The notes under the pieces: generated by a model
Seen by the model: only the letters and a program-made list of their open reading frames with translations
Databases searched by the model: none
What the model was told of the DNA's origin: nothing
Shown: positions 1-8,989 of the stretch, piece by piece
How the letters are laid out: each line of letters starts with the position of its first letter
How positions within the stretch are numbered: the first letter of the stretch is position 1
Translations under genes and position numbers: made by a program
From: Microbacterium sp. p3-SID336
Lineage (GTDB): Bacteria > Actinomycetota > Actinomycetes > Actinomycetales > Microbacteriaceae
DNA length: 64,000 nucleotides
Assembly (NCBI RefSeq): GCF_025143365.1
Contig: NZ_JALXPE010000011.1
Coordinates: forward strand, 10,212-74,211
Reading direction: 5' to 3'

Positions 1-2846
1 TCAGCCGGCAGCACGTCGCTGGTCTGCCCCGTCAGCAGGGTGATGGCCGAGCGGAGGCGGCTCGACAGCAGCCACGCGGCACGCAGGCGCTCCGCGTCCT
101 CCCCCTCCACGAGCCCCGCAGCCACCGCCGCATCCAGCGCGTGGAGCGTCGACGTGGTCCGCAGTCCCGGCACAGCGTGCGCGTGCTGCAGCTGGAGAAG
201 CTGCACCAGCCACTCCACATCGCTGAGGGTGCCCGGCCCCAGCTTCAGGTGCCGCCGCGGGTCCGTGCCCTGGGGCAGCCGCTCCCCCTCCACCCGCGCT
301 TTGATCCGCTTGATCTCCCGCAGCCCCTGCAGGTCGACCACCTCGGGGTAGCGGATCGAATCCGCGAGCTCGGTGAAGCGCGCGATCAGCTTCGCGCTCC
401 CGGCGACGCCCTGGGCGCGCAGCAGCGCCTGCGCCTCCCAGGAGAGCGACCACCGGCGGTAATACGCCGTGTACGCCTCGATGGAGCGCACGAGGGCCCC
501 GTTGCGTCCCTCCGGGCGGAGCCCGGCATCGAGCTCCAGAGGAAGACGGTGGTCCGTGAGATGCTCCCGCAGACCGGCGACGACGCGACCCGCGAGCTTC
601 TCCGCGCGCTGGGGATCCAGGCCGTTCGCGTCGTAGACGTACAGCACGTCGGCGTCGGACCCGAACCCCAGCTCCGCTCCGCCGAAACGGCCCATCGCGA
701 TGACCGCGAAGTCCAGCGCGGCGTCCTCCGGCGGCACCACCTCCCGCAGGACGGCGCGGAGGCCGGCCTGGATGGTCGCGGCGGTGATGTCGGTGAGGGC
801 CGTCGCGACCTCCTCGATCGTGAGCACGTCCAGGACGGCCCCCATCGCGGTCCGCAGCAGCTCGCGGCGTCGCAGTGCCCTGACCGCCCGCAGCGCGTCC
901 GCCACCGTCTCATGCCTGGTCTGGATCGCGCGCGCCTCCTCATCGAGAGCGGCGGCTCCCCGCGGGCGCAGCCGCTCCGCGCTGTCGAGCCAGGCCACGG
1001 ACTCCGGGATCCACTCCATCAGCTCGCCGATGTAGCGGGAGGAGGAGAGCAACCGCGTCAGGCTCTCGGCGGCTCCCGACGAGTCGCGCAGCATCCGCAG
1101 GAACCAGGAGGTGTCGCCGAGACGTTCGCTGATGCGGCGGAAGGCCAGGAGGGCATAGTCAGGGTCGCTGCCGTCGGCGAACCAGCGCACCATGACCGGC
1201 ATGAGGTGCCGCTGGATGGTCGCCTTGCGGCTCAGGCCTCTGGTGAGCGCGCCGATGTGCCGCAGAGCACCGGCCGGATCGCGGAAGCCGATGGCGGCGA
1301 GACGGTCGTGCGCCTGCTCCAGCGAGAGCGTGCGCTCCTCCTCGGGCAGCGCGGCGACAGCGCTCAGGAGCGGCCGGTAGAACAGGCGGGTGTGGATCTC
1401 GCGCACCTCCCGGCGCACGGCCTCCCACCGCGCCCAGATGCCCTCCCCGGTCTCGGCGAGGCCCGTGGCCCGTGCCAGCACGCGGAGACCCGCCGGTGTC
1501 TTGGGCATCAGGTGCGTGCGGCTCAGCTCCCGCAGCTGCAGGCGGTGCTCCATGAGGCGCAGCACGCGGTAGTCGTCCGCGAAGACCGCCGCGTCCGCCC
1601 GGCCGATGTAGCCGCCGGCCACGAGCGCGTCGATGCTCTCCAGCGTGCCTCGCGTGCGCAGCGAGGCGTCGGTCAGACCATGCACGAGCTGCAGCAGCTG
1701 CACCGTGAACTCGATGTCGCGCAGGCCGCCCGCACCGAGCTTGAGCTGATACGGGGCGTCCTCCGGATCGATGTGCTCCATGACGCGCTCGCGCATGCGC
1801 TGCACGCTCTCCACGAACTCCTCGCGGGCGGCGCTGGACCAGACCCGCGGCTGCACCGCCTCGATGTACGCCGCACCGAGCTCCGCGTCGCCTGCCAAGG
1901 GCCGTGCCTTCAGCAGCGCCTGGAACTCCCAGCTCTTCGCCCACCGGTCGTAGTACGCGACGTGCGACCCCAGCGACCGCACGAGGGCGCCCTGCTTGCC
2001 CTCGGGGCGAAGCGCCGCGTCGACCTCCCACAGCGCGGGCTCCATTTCGATGGCACTGAGGTTGCGCATCATCTCGCGAGCAAGACGGGTCGCGATGTCG
2101 ATCGCCTTCGCCTCCGCCACGACGGTCTCGTCGCTCGTGCCCCCGACGAAGATGACGTCGACATCGCTGACGTAGTTCAGCTCCCGCGCCCCCGCCTTGC
2201 CCATCCCGATGACGGACAGCTGCGTGGCCGCGACCTCCTCGCGTCCGAGCGCGGAGGTCGCACGCGTGCGGGCGATCGCGAGCGAGGCCTCCAGGGCCGC
2301 ACCGGCGAGGTCAGCCAGGGCCGCGGCGACCTCGGCCACGACGCCCTCCGGCTGCGGATGCGTGACGTCGAACGCGGCGATGGCGGCGAGCTGACGACGG
2401 TAGGCGACGCGCAGCGCGACGATCGCGTCGTCGTCGGCGGATGCCGCGAACCCCTCGTCGGCGCCGACCGCGGCCAGGAGCCGGTCCCTGAGCACGTCGG
2501 GCGCGGCGGGTGCCGCGATCGGCTCGCGCAGGACCGCCAGCTGCTCCGGATGACGCAGGAAGAAGTCCGCGAGGCCGGTGGACGCGCCGAACACCATCCA
2601 CGTGCGGCGACGCGTCTCCGTATCGTCCATCAGCGCGCTCAGAGGGCGCGGATCCCGCCGCGCGACCCGTAGCATTCCGCGCAGGGCCGCGTCGAGGTCT
2701 GCCGCGACGGCGCCGGCCAGCAGCTCGGCGCGCGGCCGCTCCAGCAGAGACTCCAGCTCCGCGAGGGCGGTCGCGGCATCGCTCAGCTCGGCGAAACCGA
2801 GCCTCGCCAACGCGGACAGCGAGACGGATGCGTCGGGGCGGGCCAT
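1..2846 (-). CDS. glnE: Bifunctional glutamine synthetase adenylyltransferase/deadenylase (partial, 3' end outside window)
   Basis: GlnE attaches AMP to glutamine synthetase and removes it again, in response to nitrogen status. The frame stays open from ATG at 2846 to the window edge, about 948 codons; the family usually has about 1000, so only the C-terminal tip is missing. Both nucleotidyltransferase cores are visible: IGMGKAGARELNYVSDVDV near residues 212-232 and AIGMGRFGGAEL followed by GFGSDADVLYVYD near 715-740, each with the paired metal-binding aspartates (DVD and DAD). It starts 7 bases after the glnA2 stop, the conserved actinobacterial order, so the two are probably cotranscribed. 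Confidence 0.96.
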   Translation of the reverse strand, partial: MARPDASVSLSALARLGFAELSDAATALAELESLLERPRAELLAGAVAADLDAALRGMLRVARRDPRPLSALMDDTETRRRTWMVFGASTGLADFFLRHPEQLAVLREPIAAPAAPDVLRDRLLAAVGADEGFAASADDDAIVALRVAYRRQLAAIAAFDVTHPQPEGVVAEVAAALADLAGAALEASLAIARTRATSALGREEVAATQLSVIGMGKAGARELNYVSDVDVIFVGGTSDETVVAEAKAIDIATRLAREMMRNLSAIEMEPALWEVDAALRPEGKQGALVRSLGSHVAYYDRWAKSWEFQALLKARPLAGDAELGAAYIEAVQPRVWSSAAREEFVESVQRMRERVMEHIDPEDAPYQLKLGAGGLRDIEFTVQLLQLVHGLTDASLRTRGTLESIDALVAGGYIGRADAAVFADDYRVLRLMEHRLQLRELSRTHLMPKTPAGLRVLARATGLAETGEGIWARWEAVRREVREIHTRLFYRPLLSAVAALPEEERTLSLEQAHDRLAAIGFRDPAGALRHIGALTRGLSRKATIQRHLMPVMVRWFADGSDPDYALLAFRRISERLGDTSWFLRMLRDSSGAAESLTRLLSSSRYIGELMEWIPESVAWLDSAERLRPRGAAALDEEARAIQTRHETVADALRAVRALRRRELLRTAMGAVLDVLTIEEVATALTDITAATIQAGLRAVLREVVPPEDAALDFAVIAMGRFGGAELGFGSDADVLYVYDANGLDPQRAEKLAGRVVAGLREHLTDHRLPLELDAGLRPEGRNGALVRSIEAYTAYYRRWSLSWEAQALLRAQGVAGSAKLIARFTELADSIRYPEVVDLQGLREIKRIKARVEGERLPQGTDPRRHLKLGPGTLSDVEWLVQLLQLQHAHAVPGLRTTSTLHALDAAVAAGLVEGEDAERLRAAWLLSSRLRSAITLLTGQTSDVLPA

Positions 2847-2853
2847 GCGCGCC

Positions 2854-4191
2854 TCAGAGGAGTTCGAGGTTGTTCTTCAGCTCCAAGGGCGTCACCTGGC
2901 CGCGGTAGGCCTCCCACTCCTTGCGCTTGTTCAGCAGGACGTAGTTGAACACCTGCTCGCCGAGGGTCTCCGCGACCAGCTCGGACGCCTCCATGTACTC
3001 CAGCGCGTGGTCGAGGCTCGCGGGAAGCGCCGAGTAGCCCAGCGCCCGGCGCTCGGCGTCGCTCAGCGCCCACACGTTGTCCTCCGCCTCCGGCGGGAGC
3101 TCGTAGCCCTCCTCGATGCCCTTGAGGCCCGCGGCGAGCATGAGCGCATACGCCAGGTACGGGTTCGCGGCCGAGTCCAGCGCGCGGTACTCCACCCGGG
3201 AGGACTGCCCCTTGTTCGGCTTGTACATCGGCACGCGCACCAGGGCCGAGCGGTTGTTGTGCCCCCACGTGATGAAGCTCGGCGCCTCATCGCCGCCCCA
3301 CAGGCGCTTGTACGAGTTGACGAACTGGTTGGTGACCGCGGAGATCTCGTTCGCGTGCTTGAGGAGTCCCGCGATGAAGTGCCGCCCGGTCTTCGACAGC
3401 TGGTACTTGGCGCCCTCCTCGTAGAAGGCGTTCTGGTCGCCCTCGAACAGCGACATGTGCGTGTGCATGCCGCTGCCGGGCTGGCCGCTGAGCGGCTTCG
3501 GCATGAACGTGGCGTACACGCCCTGCTCGATCGCGACCTCCTTGATGACCGTGCGGAAGGTCATCACGTTGTCGGCCGTCGTCAGCGCGTCGGCATAGCG
3601 CAGATCGATCTCGTTCTGCCCGGGGCCGCCCTCGTGGTGGCTGAACTCGACGGAGATGCCGAGGTCCTCCAGCATGCGCACGGAACGGCGTCGGAAGTCG
3701 TGGGCCGTCCCGCCCGGCACGTTGTCGAAGTACCCGGCGGAGTCCACCGGCACCGGGCCCTCCGGCCCGAACGACGACGACTTGAGCAGGTAGAACTCGA
3801 TCTCCGGGTGCGTGTAGAAGGTGAAGCCCGCATCGGCGGCCTTCGCGAGTGCGCGCTTGAGCACATGTCGGGGGTCTGCCACCGCGGGCTGACCGTCGGG
3901 CGTCGTGAGGTCGCAGAACATGCGCGCCGTGGGGTCGATCTCCCCGCGCCACGGCAGCGTCTGGAACGTGGTGGGGTCGGGCTGGGCGAGCAGGTCGGAC
4001 TCGTAGCTACGGGTCAGTCCCTCGATCGCGGAGCCGTCGAAGCCGATACCCTCCGCGAAGGCGCCCTCGACCTCCGCCGGCGCGATCGCCACCGACTTGA
4101 GCGTGCCGATGACGTCGGTGAACCACAGCCGCACGAACTTGACGCCGCGCTCCTCGATCGTGCGGAGCACGAAGTCCCTCTGCTTGTCCAT
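2854..4191 (-). CDS. glnA2: Glutamine synthetase, short GlnA2-type
   Basis: ATP-dependent ligation of ammonia to glutamate, cytoplasmic. The 445-residue product starts MDKQRDFVLRTIEERGVKF; ATG 4191 lies 2 bases after the stop of the upstream small gene. Family marks include the N-terminal loop EGIGFDGSAIEG, the metal-binding EIEFYLL and NEIDLRYADAL segments, the MPKPLSGQPGSGMHTHMSLF block and the ATP-site GGDEAPSFITWGHNNRSALVR. Length and sequence fit the GlnA2/GSI-alpha branch. In the C-terminal loop where adenylylated enzymes carry the target tyrosine, this protein reads DNVWALSDAERRA with no tyrosine, so it is unlikely to be the GlnE substrate. A longer in-frame start exists upstream but overlaps the small gene and lacks family similarity. 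Confidence 0.95.
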   Translation of the reverse strand: MDKQRDFVLRTIEERGVKFVRLWFTDVIGTLKSVAIAPAEVEGAFAEGIGFDGSAIEGLTRSYESDLLAQPDPTTFQTLPWRGEIDPTARMFCDLTTPDGQPAVADPRHVLKRALAKAADAGFTFYTHPEIEFYLLKSSSFGPEGPVPVDSAGYFDNVPGGTAHDFRRRSVRMLEDLGISVEFSHHEGGPGQNEIDLRYADALTTADNVMTFRTVIKEVAIEQGVYATFMPKPLSGQPGSGMHTHMSLFEGDQNAFYEEGAKYQLSKTGRHFIAGLLKHANEISAVTNQFVNSYKRLWGGDEAPSFITWGHNNRSALVRVPMYKPNKGQSSRVEYRALDSAANPYLAYALMLAAGLKGIEEGYELPPEAEDNVWALSDAERRALGYSALPASLDHALEYMEASELVAETLGEQVFNYVLLNKRKEWEAYRGQVTPLELKNNLELL

Positions 4192-4193
4192 GG

Positions 4194-4433
4194 CTACTCT
4201 GCGCCCTGGCCCTTCTCCGCACCGAAGCCGCTGGCGGGCTTCGCGTCCCAACCCTGCTCGGCGGCCTCCTCCTCGGCCCAGGCGCGGGAGCGCTCCTTGA
4301 GCACCTCCGGGGCGCGGCGCGCCTCCGCCTCGGAGTCGAACGGTCCGACGCGGTCGATCGAGGGCGACAGCATGCCGAACTCGACCTCGCCCGTGGCGGA
4401 GTTGTACCAGTACTTGTGATCGCCGTCGGTCAT
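4194..4433 (-). CDS. Small conserved SPOR-type protein
   Basis: A 79-residue acidic soluble protein (starts MTDGDHKYWYNS) of the kind often labelled SPOR domain-containing in Microbacteriaceae. It has an aromatic N-terminal segment (KYWYNSATGEVEFG), a GPFDSEAEARRA helix start and a charged tail ending GAEKGQGAE. There is no signal peptide or membrane segment, so a cell-wall-binding SPOR role is doubtful. A ribosome site (GAAGGAG) precedes ATG 4433. It ends 2 bases before glnA2, so it is probably the first gene of a three-gene operon with glnA2 and glnE. Function unknown. Confidence 0.8.
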   Translation of the reverse strand: MTDGDHKYWYNSATGEVEFGMLSPSIDRVGPFDSEAEARRAPEVLKERSRAWAEEEAAEQGWDAKPASGFGAEKGQGAE

Positions 4434-4501
4434 GGCTGCTCCTTCGTCCCGCGAGTCGTTCGGGTGATGTCATCGATCCTACTGGCGTGCATAGCGGTCG
4501 C

Positions 4502-4507
4502 TAAGCT
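4502..4507 (+). promoter_or_regulatory. -10 hexamer of ppgK, leaderless
   Basis: TAAGCT lies 7 bases before ATG 4515, which would place the transcription start on or next to the start codon. No ribosome site is visible upstream. Confidence 0.5.
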
Positions 4508-4514
4508 ATCGGCC

Positions 4515-5261
<747 letters not shown>

Positions 5262-5274
5262 CTCGTCCCACGAC

Positions 5275-5313
5275 ACGACGAAGGCCCCGCAGCGTCTGCG
5301 GGGCCTTCGTCGT
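5275..5313. terminator. Bidirectional terminator between ppgK and rnpB
   Basis: Perfect 16-bp inverted repeat, ACGACGAAGGCCCCGC at 5275-5290 against 5298-5313, with a 7-base loop. It lies between convergent ppgK and rnpB and can serve both. No U-tract, as is common in high-GC Actinobacteria. Confidence 0.88.
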
Positions 5314-5317
5314 TCGA

Positions 5318-5693
5318 GGCGAATGGGCCGACCTGTACGCCGGGTTCTGTTCCGGGGTTCTTCGCCCCTTCGACGGCCATCTCTCTCGGCGACACGTTGC
5401 CGTGGCGCTCCAGCGGTCTACCCGAGGACTCGGCGGGCCGCGTCAACATCCTCTGTCTGACCTTGCTCCGGGCGAGGTTTACCTGGCGAGCCGTGTCACC
5501 ACGGCCCCCGGTGGTCTCTTACACCACCCTTTCACCCTTACCCGCGATCCGAGGATCACGGGCGGTCTGCTCTCTGTGGCACTTTCTCGCGGATCACTCC
5601 GGGTGGGTGTTACCCACCGCCCTGCCCTGTGGAGCCCGGACGTTCCTCGGTGCGGTTGCCCGCAACGCGACCGTCCAGTCGACCCATTCGCCC
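5318..5693 (-). ncRNA. rnpB: RNase P RNA, bacterial class A
   Basis: Catalytic RNA that trims tRNA 5' leaders. On the minus strand the hallmark GAGGAACGTCCGGGCTCCAC followed by AGGGCAGGG (start of P4) is present, with GGGTAAGGGTGAAAGGGTGG and the terminal GAACAGAACCCGGCGTACAG motif near the 3' end. The outer P1 helix pairs the 5' GGGCGAATGGG (near 5682-5692) with the 3' CCCATTCGCC (near 5318-5327), which sets the approximate ends. Length of about 376 bases is normal. It begins only about 16 bases after the stop of the polymerase gene on the same strand. Confidence 0.95.
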
Positions 5694-5697
5694 CACC

Positions 5698-5703
5698 AGT
5701 CTA
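5698..5703 (-). promoter_or_regulatory. -10 hexamer of rnpB
   Basis: TAGACT on the minus strand, 4 bases before the predicted RNA 5' end and just after the polymerase gene stop. A convincing -35 is not seen. Confidence 0.45.
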
Positions 5704-5709
5704 CGGCGC

Positions 5710-7410
5710 TCACTTCTCCGCGGAGTCCGCGATGCGCAGATCCAGGGGCACGTCGATCGGGAACGTGCCGAACAGCCGGGCGGTCGCGGTCACGGCCGCG
5801 TCCCGCACCGCCGCGGCGGCAGCCTCGGCGTGCTCCCGCGGCGTGTGCAGGATGACCTCGTCGTGCAGGAAGAACGCCAGGTGCGGCTCGCGCGCGAAGG
5901 GGCCGGACGCCTCCGCGGCTCCGAAGACCTGCGGCAGCTGCTGCAGGCGATGCCGGATCTCGGCCAACCAGATCAGCGACCACTCGGCCGCCGTCCCCTG
6001 CACGACGAAGTTGCGGGTGAACCGGCCCCAGTCCCTGGCACGCCGTCGGGCCAGGGCGACCACCGCGGGATCCGCGTCGGCGGAGCTGGCGTCGGACTGC
6101 AGGCGCATCCACTCGGCCGACGGCCGCGGCGACGAGCGTCCGAGCCAGGTGGAGACGATCCCGCCGTCCTCGCCCACCCTGGCCGCGTCGTCGACGAGGG
6201 CCATGGCGCGCGGGTACACGCGCCGCAGCCGCGGCACCAGGCGGCCGCTGTCACCGCTGGTCGCTCCGTACATCGCACCGAGCACCGCGTACTTCGCCTC
6301 CTCGCGCGTGGCGACCGCGCCGGACGCGACGACGCCCGCATACAGGTCTCCCCCGCGCGCGGCCTCCGCCATCACCTCGTCCGCCGCCATCGCGGCGAGC
6401 ATGCGCGGCTCCAGCTGTGCGACGTCGGCGACGACCAGCGTCCACCCGGGATCGGCGCGCACGGCCGGCCGCAGGCTCCTCGGCAGCTGCAGCGCGCCCC
6501 CTCCGGCCGACGCCCATCGGCCCGTCACCACGCCGCCGGGGATGTAGACGGGGCGGAACCGGTTGTCGTGCACCCACTCGGCGAGCCAGGTCCAGCCGTT
6601 CGCGCTGAGCAGTCGCGACAGCTTCTTGTAGGCGAGCAGCGGCTCGATCACCGGATGCTCGTGCGCAGACAGCTCCCACTTCGCCGTGGACTCGACGGGC
6701 ACGCCGACGCGGTGCAGTGCCCGCAGCAGCTTCGGCTGACTGTCCAGGTGCAGGGTGCCGTCCCCGAGCAGGGTGCGCACCTCGTCCGCCCGCTCCTGCA
6801 TGCGGCTGGGCAGCCCGCCCGCCACCGGCCTGGTGCCGAGCGTCGCGGTGAGGATGGCGTCGTGCACCGCCGCGTCCCACGGCAGGCCCGCGACCCGCAT
6901 CTCCTCCGCGATCAGCCCGCCCGCCGACTCGGCCGCGCACAGCAGCGTCAGCCGTCCGTCTGCGGCCTCCGCCATCACGCGACGTTGCGCGCGGTACTGC
7001 TCGAGGGCCGCGTCCACCGCGGCCTCCCCGGCGTCCTCCTCGAACACGTCGAAGAGGGAGGGCGTCGTGTCGGACGGCTCCTTCCGCTCCCAGGCAGCCG
7101 ACTCCGGAAGAGGTGAGGCGACCATCGCCGTGTCCCGCAGGATCGCGTGGCAGAGCACCAGGTCGTGGCTGCGGCCGATGCGGACGCCCTCGCGCAGCAG
7201 CAGGGCGTACTGCTCGGAGGCAGAGCGCACGATCCACCGCGGAGCGGATTCCGCCTCGACGGAGGACACCCACTCCGCGAGCTCGGCGGACGGCAGCAGG
7301 ATCCTGCTCTGCTCCTCGTCGTGCTCGTCGAGCTCGACGGCCGCGTACTCCCCCGCCCCGAGGGCGATCAGGGCGATGCGGCGCTCGGCTCCCGACGCGG
7401 GCGCCGTCAT
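5710..7410 (-). CDS. Family A DNA polymerase with degenerate 3'-5' exonuclease domain
   Basis: A 566-residue second PolA-like enzyme of Actinobacteria, usually named bifunctional 3'-5' exonuclease/DNA polymerase; it has no 5' nuclease domain. Polymerase motifs are intact: motif A VVADVAQLEPRML, motif B REEAKYAVLGAMYGATSG and motif C FFLHDEVILH (HDE), all in the C-terminal 300 residues. In the N-terminal 150 residues I cannot find the DxE and YxxxD acids needed for proofreading; only a trace (SHDLVLCHAILRD) remains. ATG 7410 (MTAPASGAERR) is chosen because the upstream extension overlaps the preceding gene. It is probably cotranscribed with the zinc-ribbon gene 22 bases upstream. Role, perhaps repair, is inferred. 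Confidence 0.87.
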   Translation of the reverse strand: MTAPASGAERRIALIALGAGEYAAVELDEHDEEQSRILLPSAELAEWVSSVEAESAPRWIVRSASEQYALLLREGVRIGRSHDLVLCHAILRDTAMVASPLPESAAWERKEPSDTTPSLFDVFEEDAGEAAVDAALEQYRAQRRVMAEAADGRLTLLCAAESAGGLIAEEMRVAGLPWDAAVHDAILTATLGTRPVAGGLPSRMQERADEVRTLLGDGTLHLDSQPKLLRALHRVGVPVESTAKWELSAHEHPVIEPLLAYKKLSRLLSANGWTWLAEWVHDNRFRPVYIPGGVVTGRWASAGGGALQLPRSLRPAVRADPGWTLVVADVAQLEPRMLAAMAADEVMAEAARGGDLYAGVVASGAVATREEAKYAVLGAMYGATSGDSGRLVPRLRRVYPRAMALVDDAARVGEDGGIVSTWLGRSSPRPSAEWMRLQSDASSADADPAVVALARRRARDWGRFTRNFVVQGTAAEWSLIWLAEIRHRLQQLPQVFGAAEASGPFAREPHLAFFLHDEVILHTPREHAEAAAAAVRDAAVTATARLFGTFPIDVPLDLRIADSAEK

Positions 7411-7432
7411 GGTCGGCGCGCGCCGGACACGC

Positions 7433-8167
7433 TCATCCGAGCCCCGACTCCTCGGTGCGCACGAGGATGCAGCCGCACTCGGGGCACGACACCACGGCAT
7501 CAGCCGGGGCGCGCCGGATCTCGTTGAGGTCGGTGCCCGGCAGCATCATGCGACAACCCTCGCACGTGCCACGGGTGAGGAGCGCGGCCCCCGCACTGTT
7601 CTGCGCACGACGGTCGTACTCCGCCAGCAGCGGCGCGGGGACGGTGGCGGCCACGGCCTCGCGGTCTCGCGCCAGCTGCGTGCCGAGCTCGGTCGCGGCG
7701 GCCACATCCGCCTTGCCCTGCGTGGTCAGCGCCGTGCCCTCGGCCGTGGTGATGTCGAGCAGTGCCTGCTGTGCGGCGACGGCGGCATCGGCCTCTTCGA
7801 CACGTCCCATCACGTCGAGCTCGGCGTCCTCCAGGTCGCTCAGCCGCTTGGCGAGGCTGGCCAGCTCGTGCTCCAGCGCCTGCGCCTCTTTCGCGTTGGT
7901 CGCCGCCGCGAGCCGTGCGGTGTCGCGGTCGCGACGCTGCTCGGCAAGCTTCACGTCGGACTCCAGGCGGGCGAGTTCTGCACGCGCATCGTCACGGGCA
8001 CCGGTGAGCACGGTGAGCTCCCGGAGCTGCTCCTGGCGGATGGCGACGAGCTCGGAGATCCGGCCCGCCTGGCTCGGCTGCGTGCGTGCGCGCTCCGCCT
8101 GCGCGATGCGCCGGTCGAGGTCCGCGATGTCGAGCAGGGTGCGCTGGTTCTCCGGGGTGGCGTTCAC
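7433..8167 (-). CDS. Coiled-coil C4 zinc-ribbon protein
   Basis: A 244-residue protein: a long charged helical region (residues about 10-180, with heptad-like runs such as EQLRELTVLTGARDDARAEL) forms a predicted coiled coil, followed by a C-terminal zinc ribbon with CEGC near 201 and CPEC near 228. This is the family of M. tuberculosis Rv2229c and Chlamydia CT398. Exact role is unknown; proposed roles for relatives include scaffold or nucleic-acid binding. The start is GTG 8167, supported by TAGATT 7 bases upstream (leaderless). It sits 22 bases upstream of the polymerase gene. Confidence 0.86.
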   Translation of the reverse strand: MNATPENQRTLLDIADLDRRIAQAERARTQPSQAGRISELVAIRQEQLRELTVLTGARDDARAELARLESDVKLAEQRRDRDTARLAAATNAKEAQALEHELASLAKRLSDLEDAELDVMGRVEEADAAVAAQQALLDITTAEGTALTTQGKADVAAATELGTQLARDREAVAATVPAPLLAEYDRRAQNSAGAALLTRGTCEGCRMMLPGTDLNEIRRAPADAVVSCPECGCILVRTEESGLG

Positions 8168-8174
8168 GCTCTCA

Positions 8175-8180
8175 AATCTA
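8175..8180 (-). promoter_or_regulatory. -10 hexamer of zinc-ribbon gene, leaderless
   Basis: TAGATT on the minus strand ends 7 bases before GTG 8167. Confidence 0.5.
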
Positions 8181-8203
8181 GTCGCTGCACGGCCGCACGC
8201 CCA

Positions 8204-8587
8204 TCAGCCGAGGTCGCCGTCGACGTAGAACCACGTCCGGTCCTCTCGCACGAAGCGGCTGCGCTCGCGCAGGGACCCGCGATCGCCGCCCTGCTGCCAG
8301 AAGGCCTCGAACTCCACGATCCCCTCCGCGTCGAACGGACCACCAGCCTCCCGGTCGAGCACGAGCAGGCGCCACCACTCGAGTCCCGGCTCGAACTCGA
8401 TCGTGCGCGGGCGGGTGCGGGGGTGCCAGGTGCGCTGGAGATGGGCCGCGTCCTCCCGAGTGAAAGCGGTGTAGCGCGAGCGCATCAGCCGCTCGGCCGT
8501 TGGTGCGGGCGCTCCCGCGAGCAGCGGGCCGCAGCAGGCGTCGAAGCTGTCCCCGGAGAAGCAGGGGCAGCGGAGCACACCGGTCAT
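8204..8587 (-). CDS. YchJ-like SEC-C motif protein
   Basis: A 127-residue cytoplasmic protein beginning with the SEC-C type metal-binding motif CPCFSGDSFDACCGPLL (residues about 8-24), followed by RLMRSRYTAFTREDAAHLQRTW and the NTF2-like YchJ core ending FVREDRTWFYVDGDLG. The family is conserved but of unknown function; the SEC-C motif binds zinc in SecA. Its ATG overlaps the stop of the upstream membrane protein gene by 4 bases (ATGA), so the two are translationally coupled in the PadR gene cluster. Confidence 0.86.
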   Translation of the reverse strand: MTGVLRCPCFSGDSFDACCGPLLAGAPAPTAERLMRSRYTAFTREDAAHLQRTWHPRTRPRTIEFEPGLEWWRLLVLDREAGGPFDAEGIVEFEAFWQQGGDRGSLRERSRFVREDRTWFYVDGDLG

Positions 8588-8961
8588 GAGAGCGCGACGA
8601 TCAGGGTCATGCCGGCCAGCATCGCGCACACGGGCGTCATCGTCCACCGCTCGGCGGCGCTGCGTGAGATCCCGTTGAGCACGATGCCCAGCACGAAGTA
8701 GCCGAACAGCACCCAGGTCCCCGCCACGACCAGCACGCTGTGCGAGCCCGGCAGCAGGCCGCCGCGGGAGAGCAGCACGATCGCGAACACGGCGTAGAGC
8801 ACGACCGACACCGCGCTGCCGATGCGCAGCCGCAGAGGCAGCACACGATGCGCGCCGCCCCAGGCCAGACGGCCCCACGGCGCGCCGCAGATCAGTGCGA
8901 TCTGGAACACCGTGAGCGCCGCCAGCACGGCGAGGGCGACCACGAGCGCGAAGGGCGTCAT
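8584..8961 (-). CDS. Small membrane protein, four predicted helices
   Basis: A 125-residue hydrophobic protein with about four membrane segments (near residues 4-26, 45-65, 72-95 and 104-124). No enzyme motif is visible and I do not recognise a named family with certainty. It starts 28 bases after the PadR stop and overlaps the YchJ-like gene by ATGA, so it forms a three-gene unit with both. A membrane protein next to PadR is often its target, but that is inference. Confidence 0.75.
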   Translation of the reverse strand: MTPFALVVALAVLAALTVFQIALICGAPWGRLAWGGAHRVLPLRLRIGSAVSVVLYAVFAIVLLSRGGLLPGSHSVLVVAGTWVLFGYFVLGIVLNGISRSAAERWTMTPVCAMLAGMTLIVALS

Positions 8962-8989
8962 GCCGCGCCCCTCCTGTCACGGCGGGCGA

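Noticed and set aside
141..2672. Open frame of 843 codons on the plus strand opposite glnE
   Set aside because: Antisense shadow; the minus-strand frame has both GlnE nucleotidyltransferase motifs.
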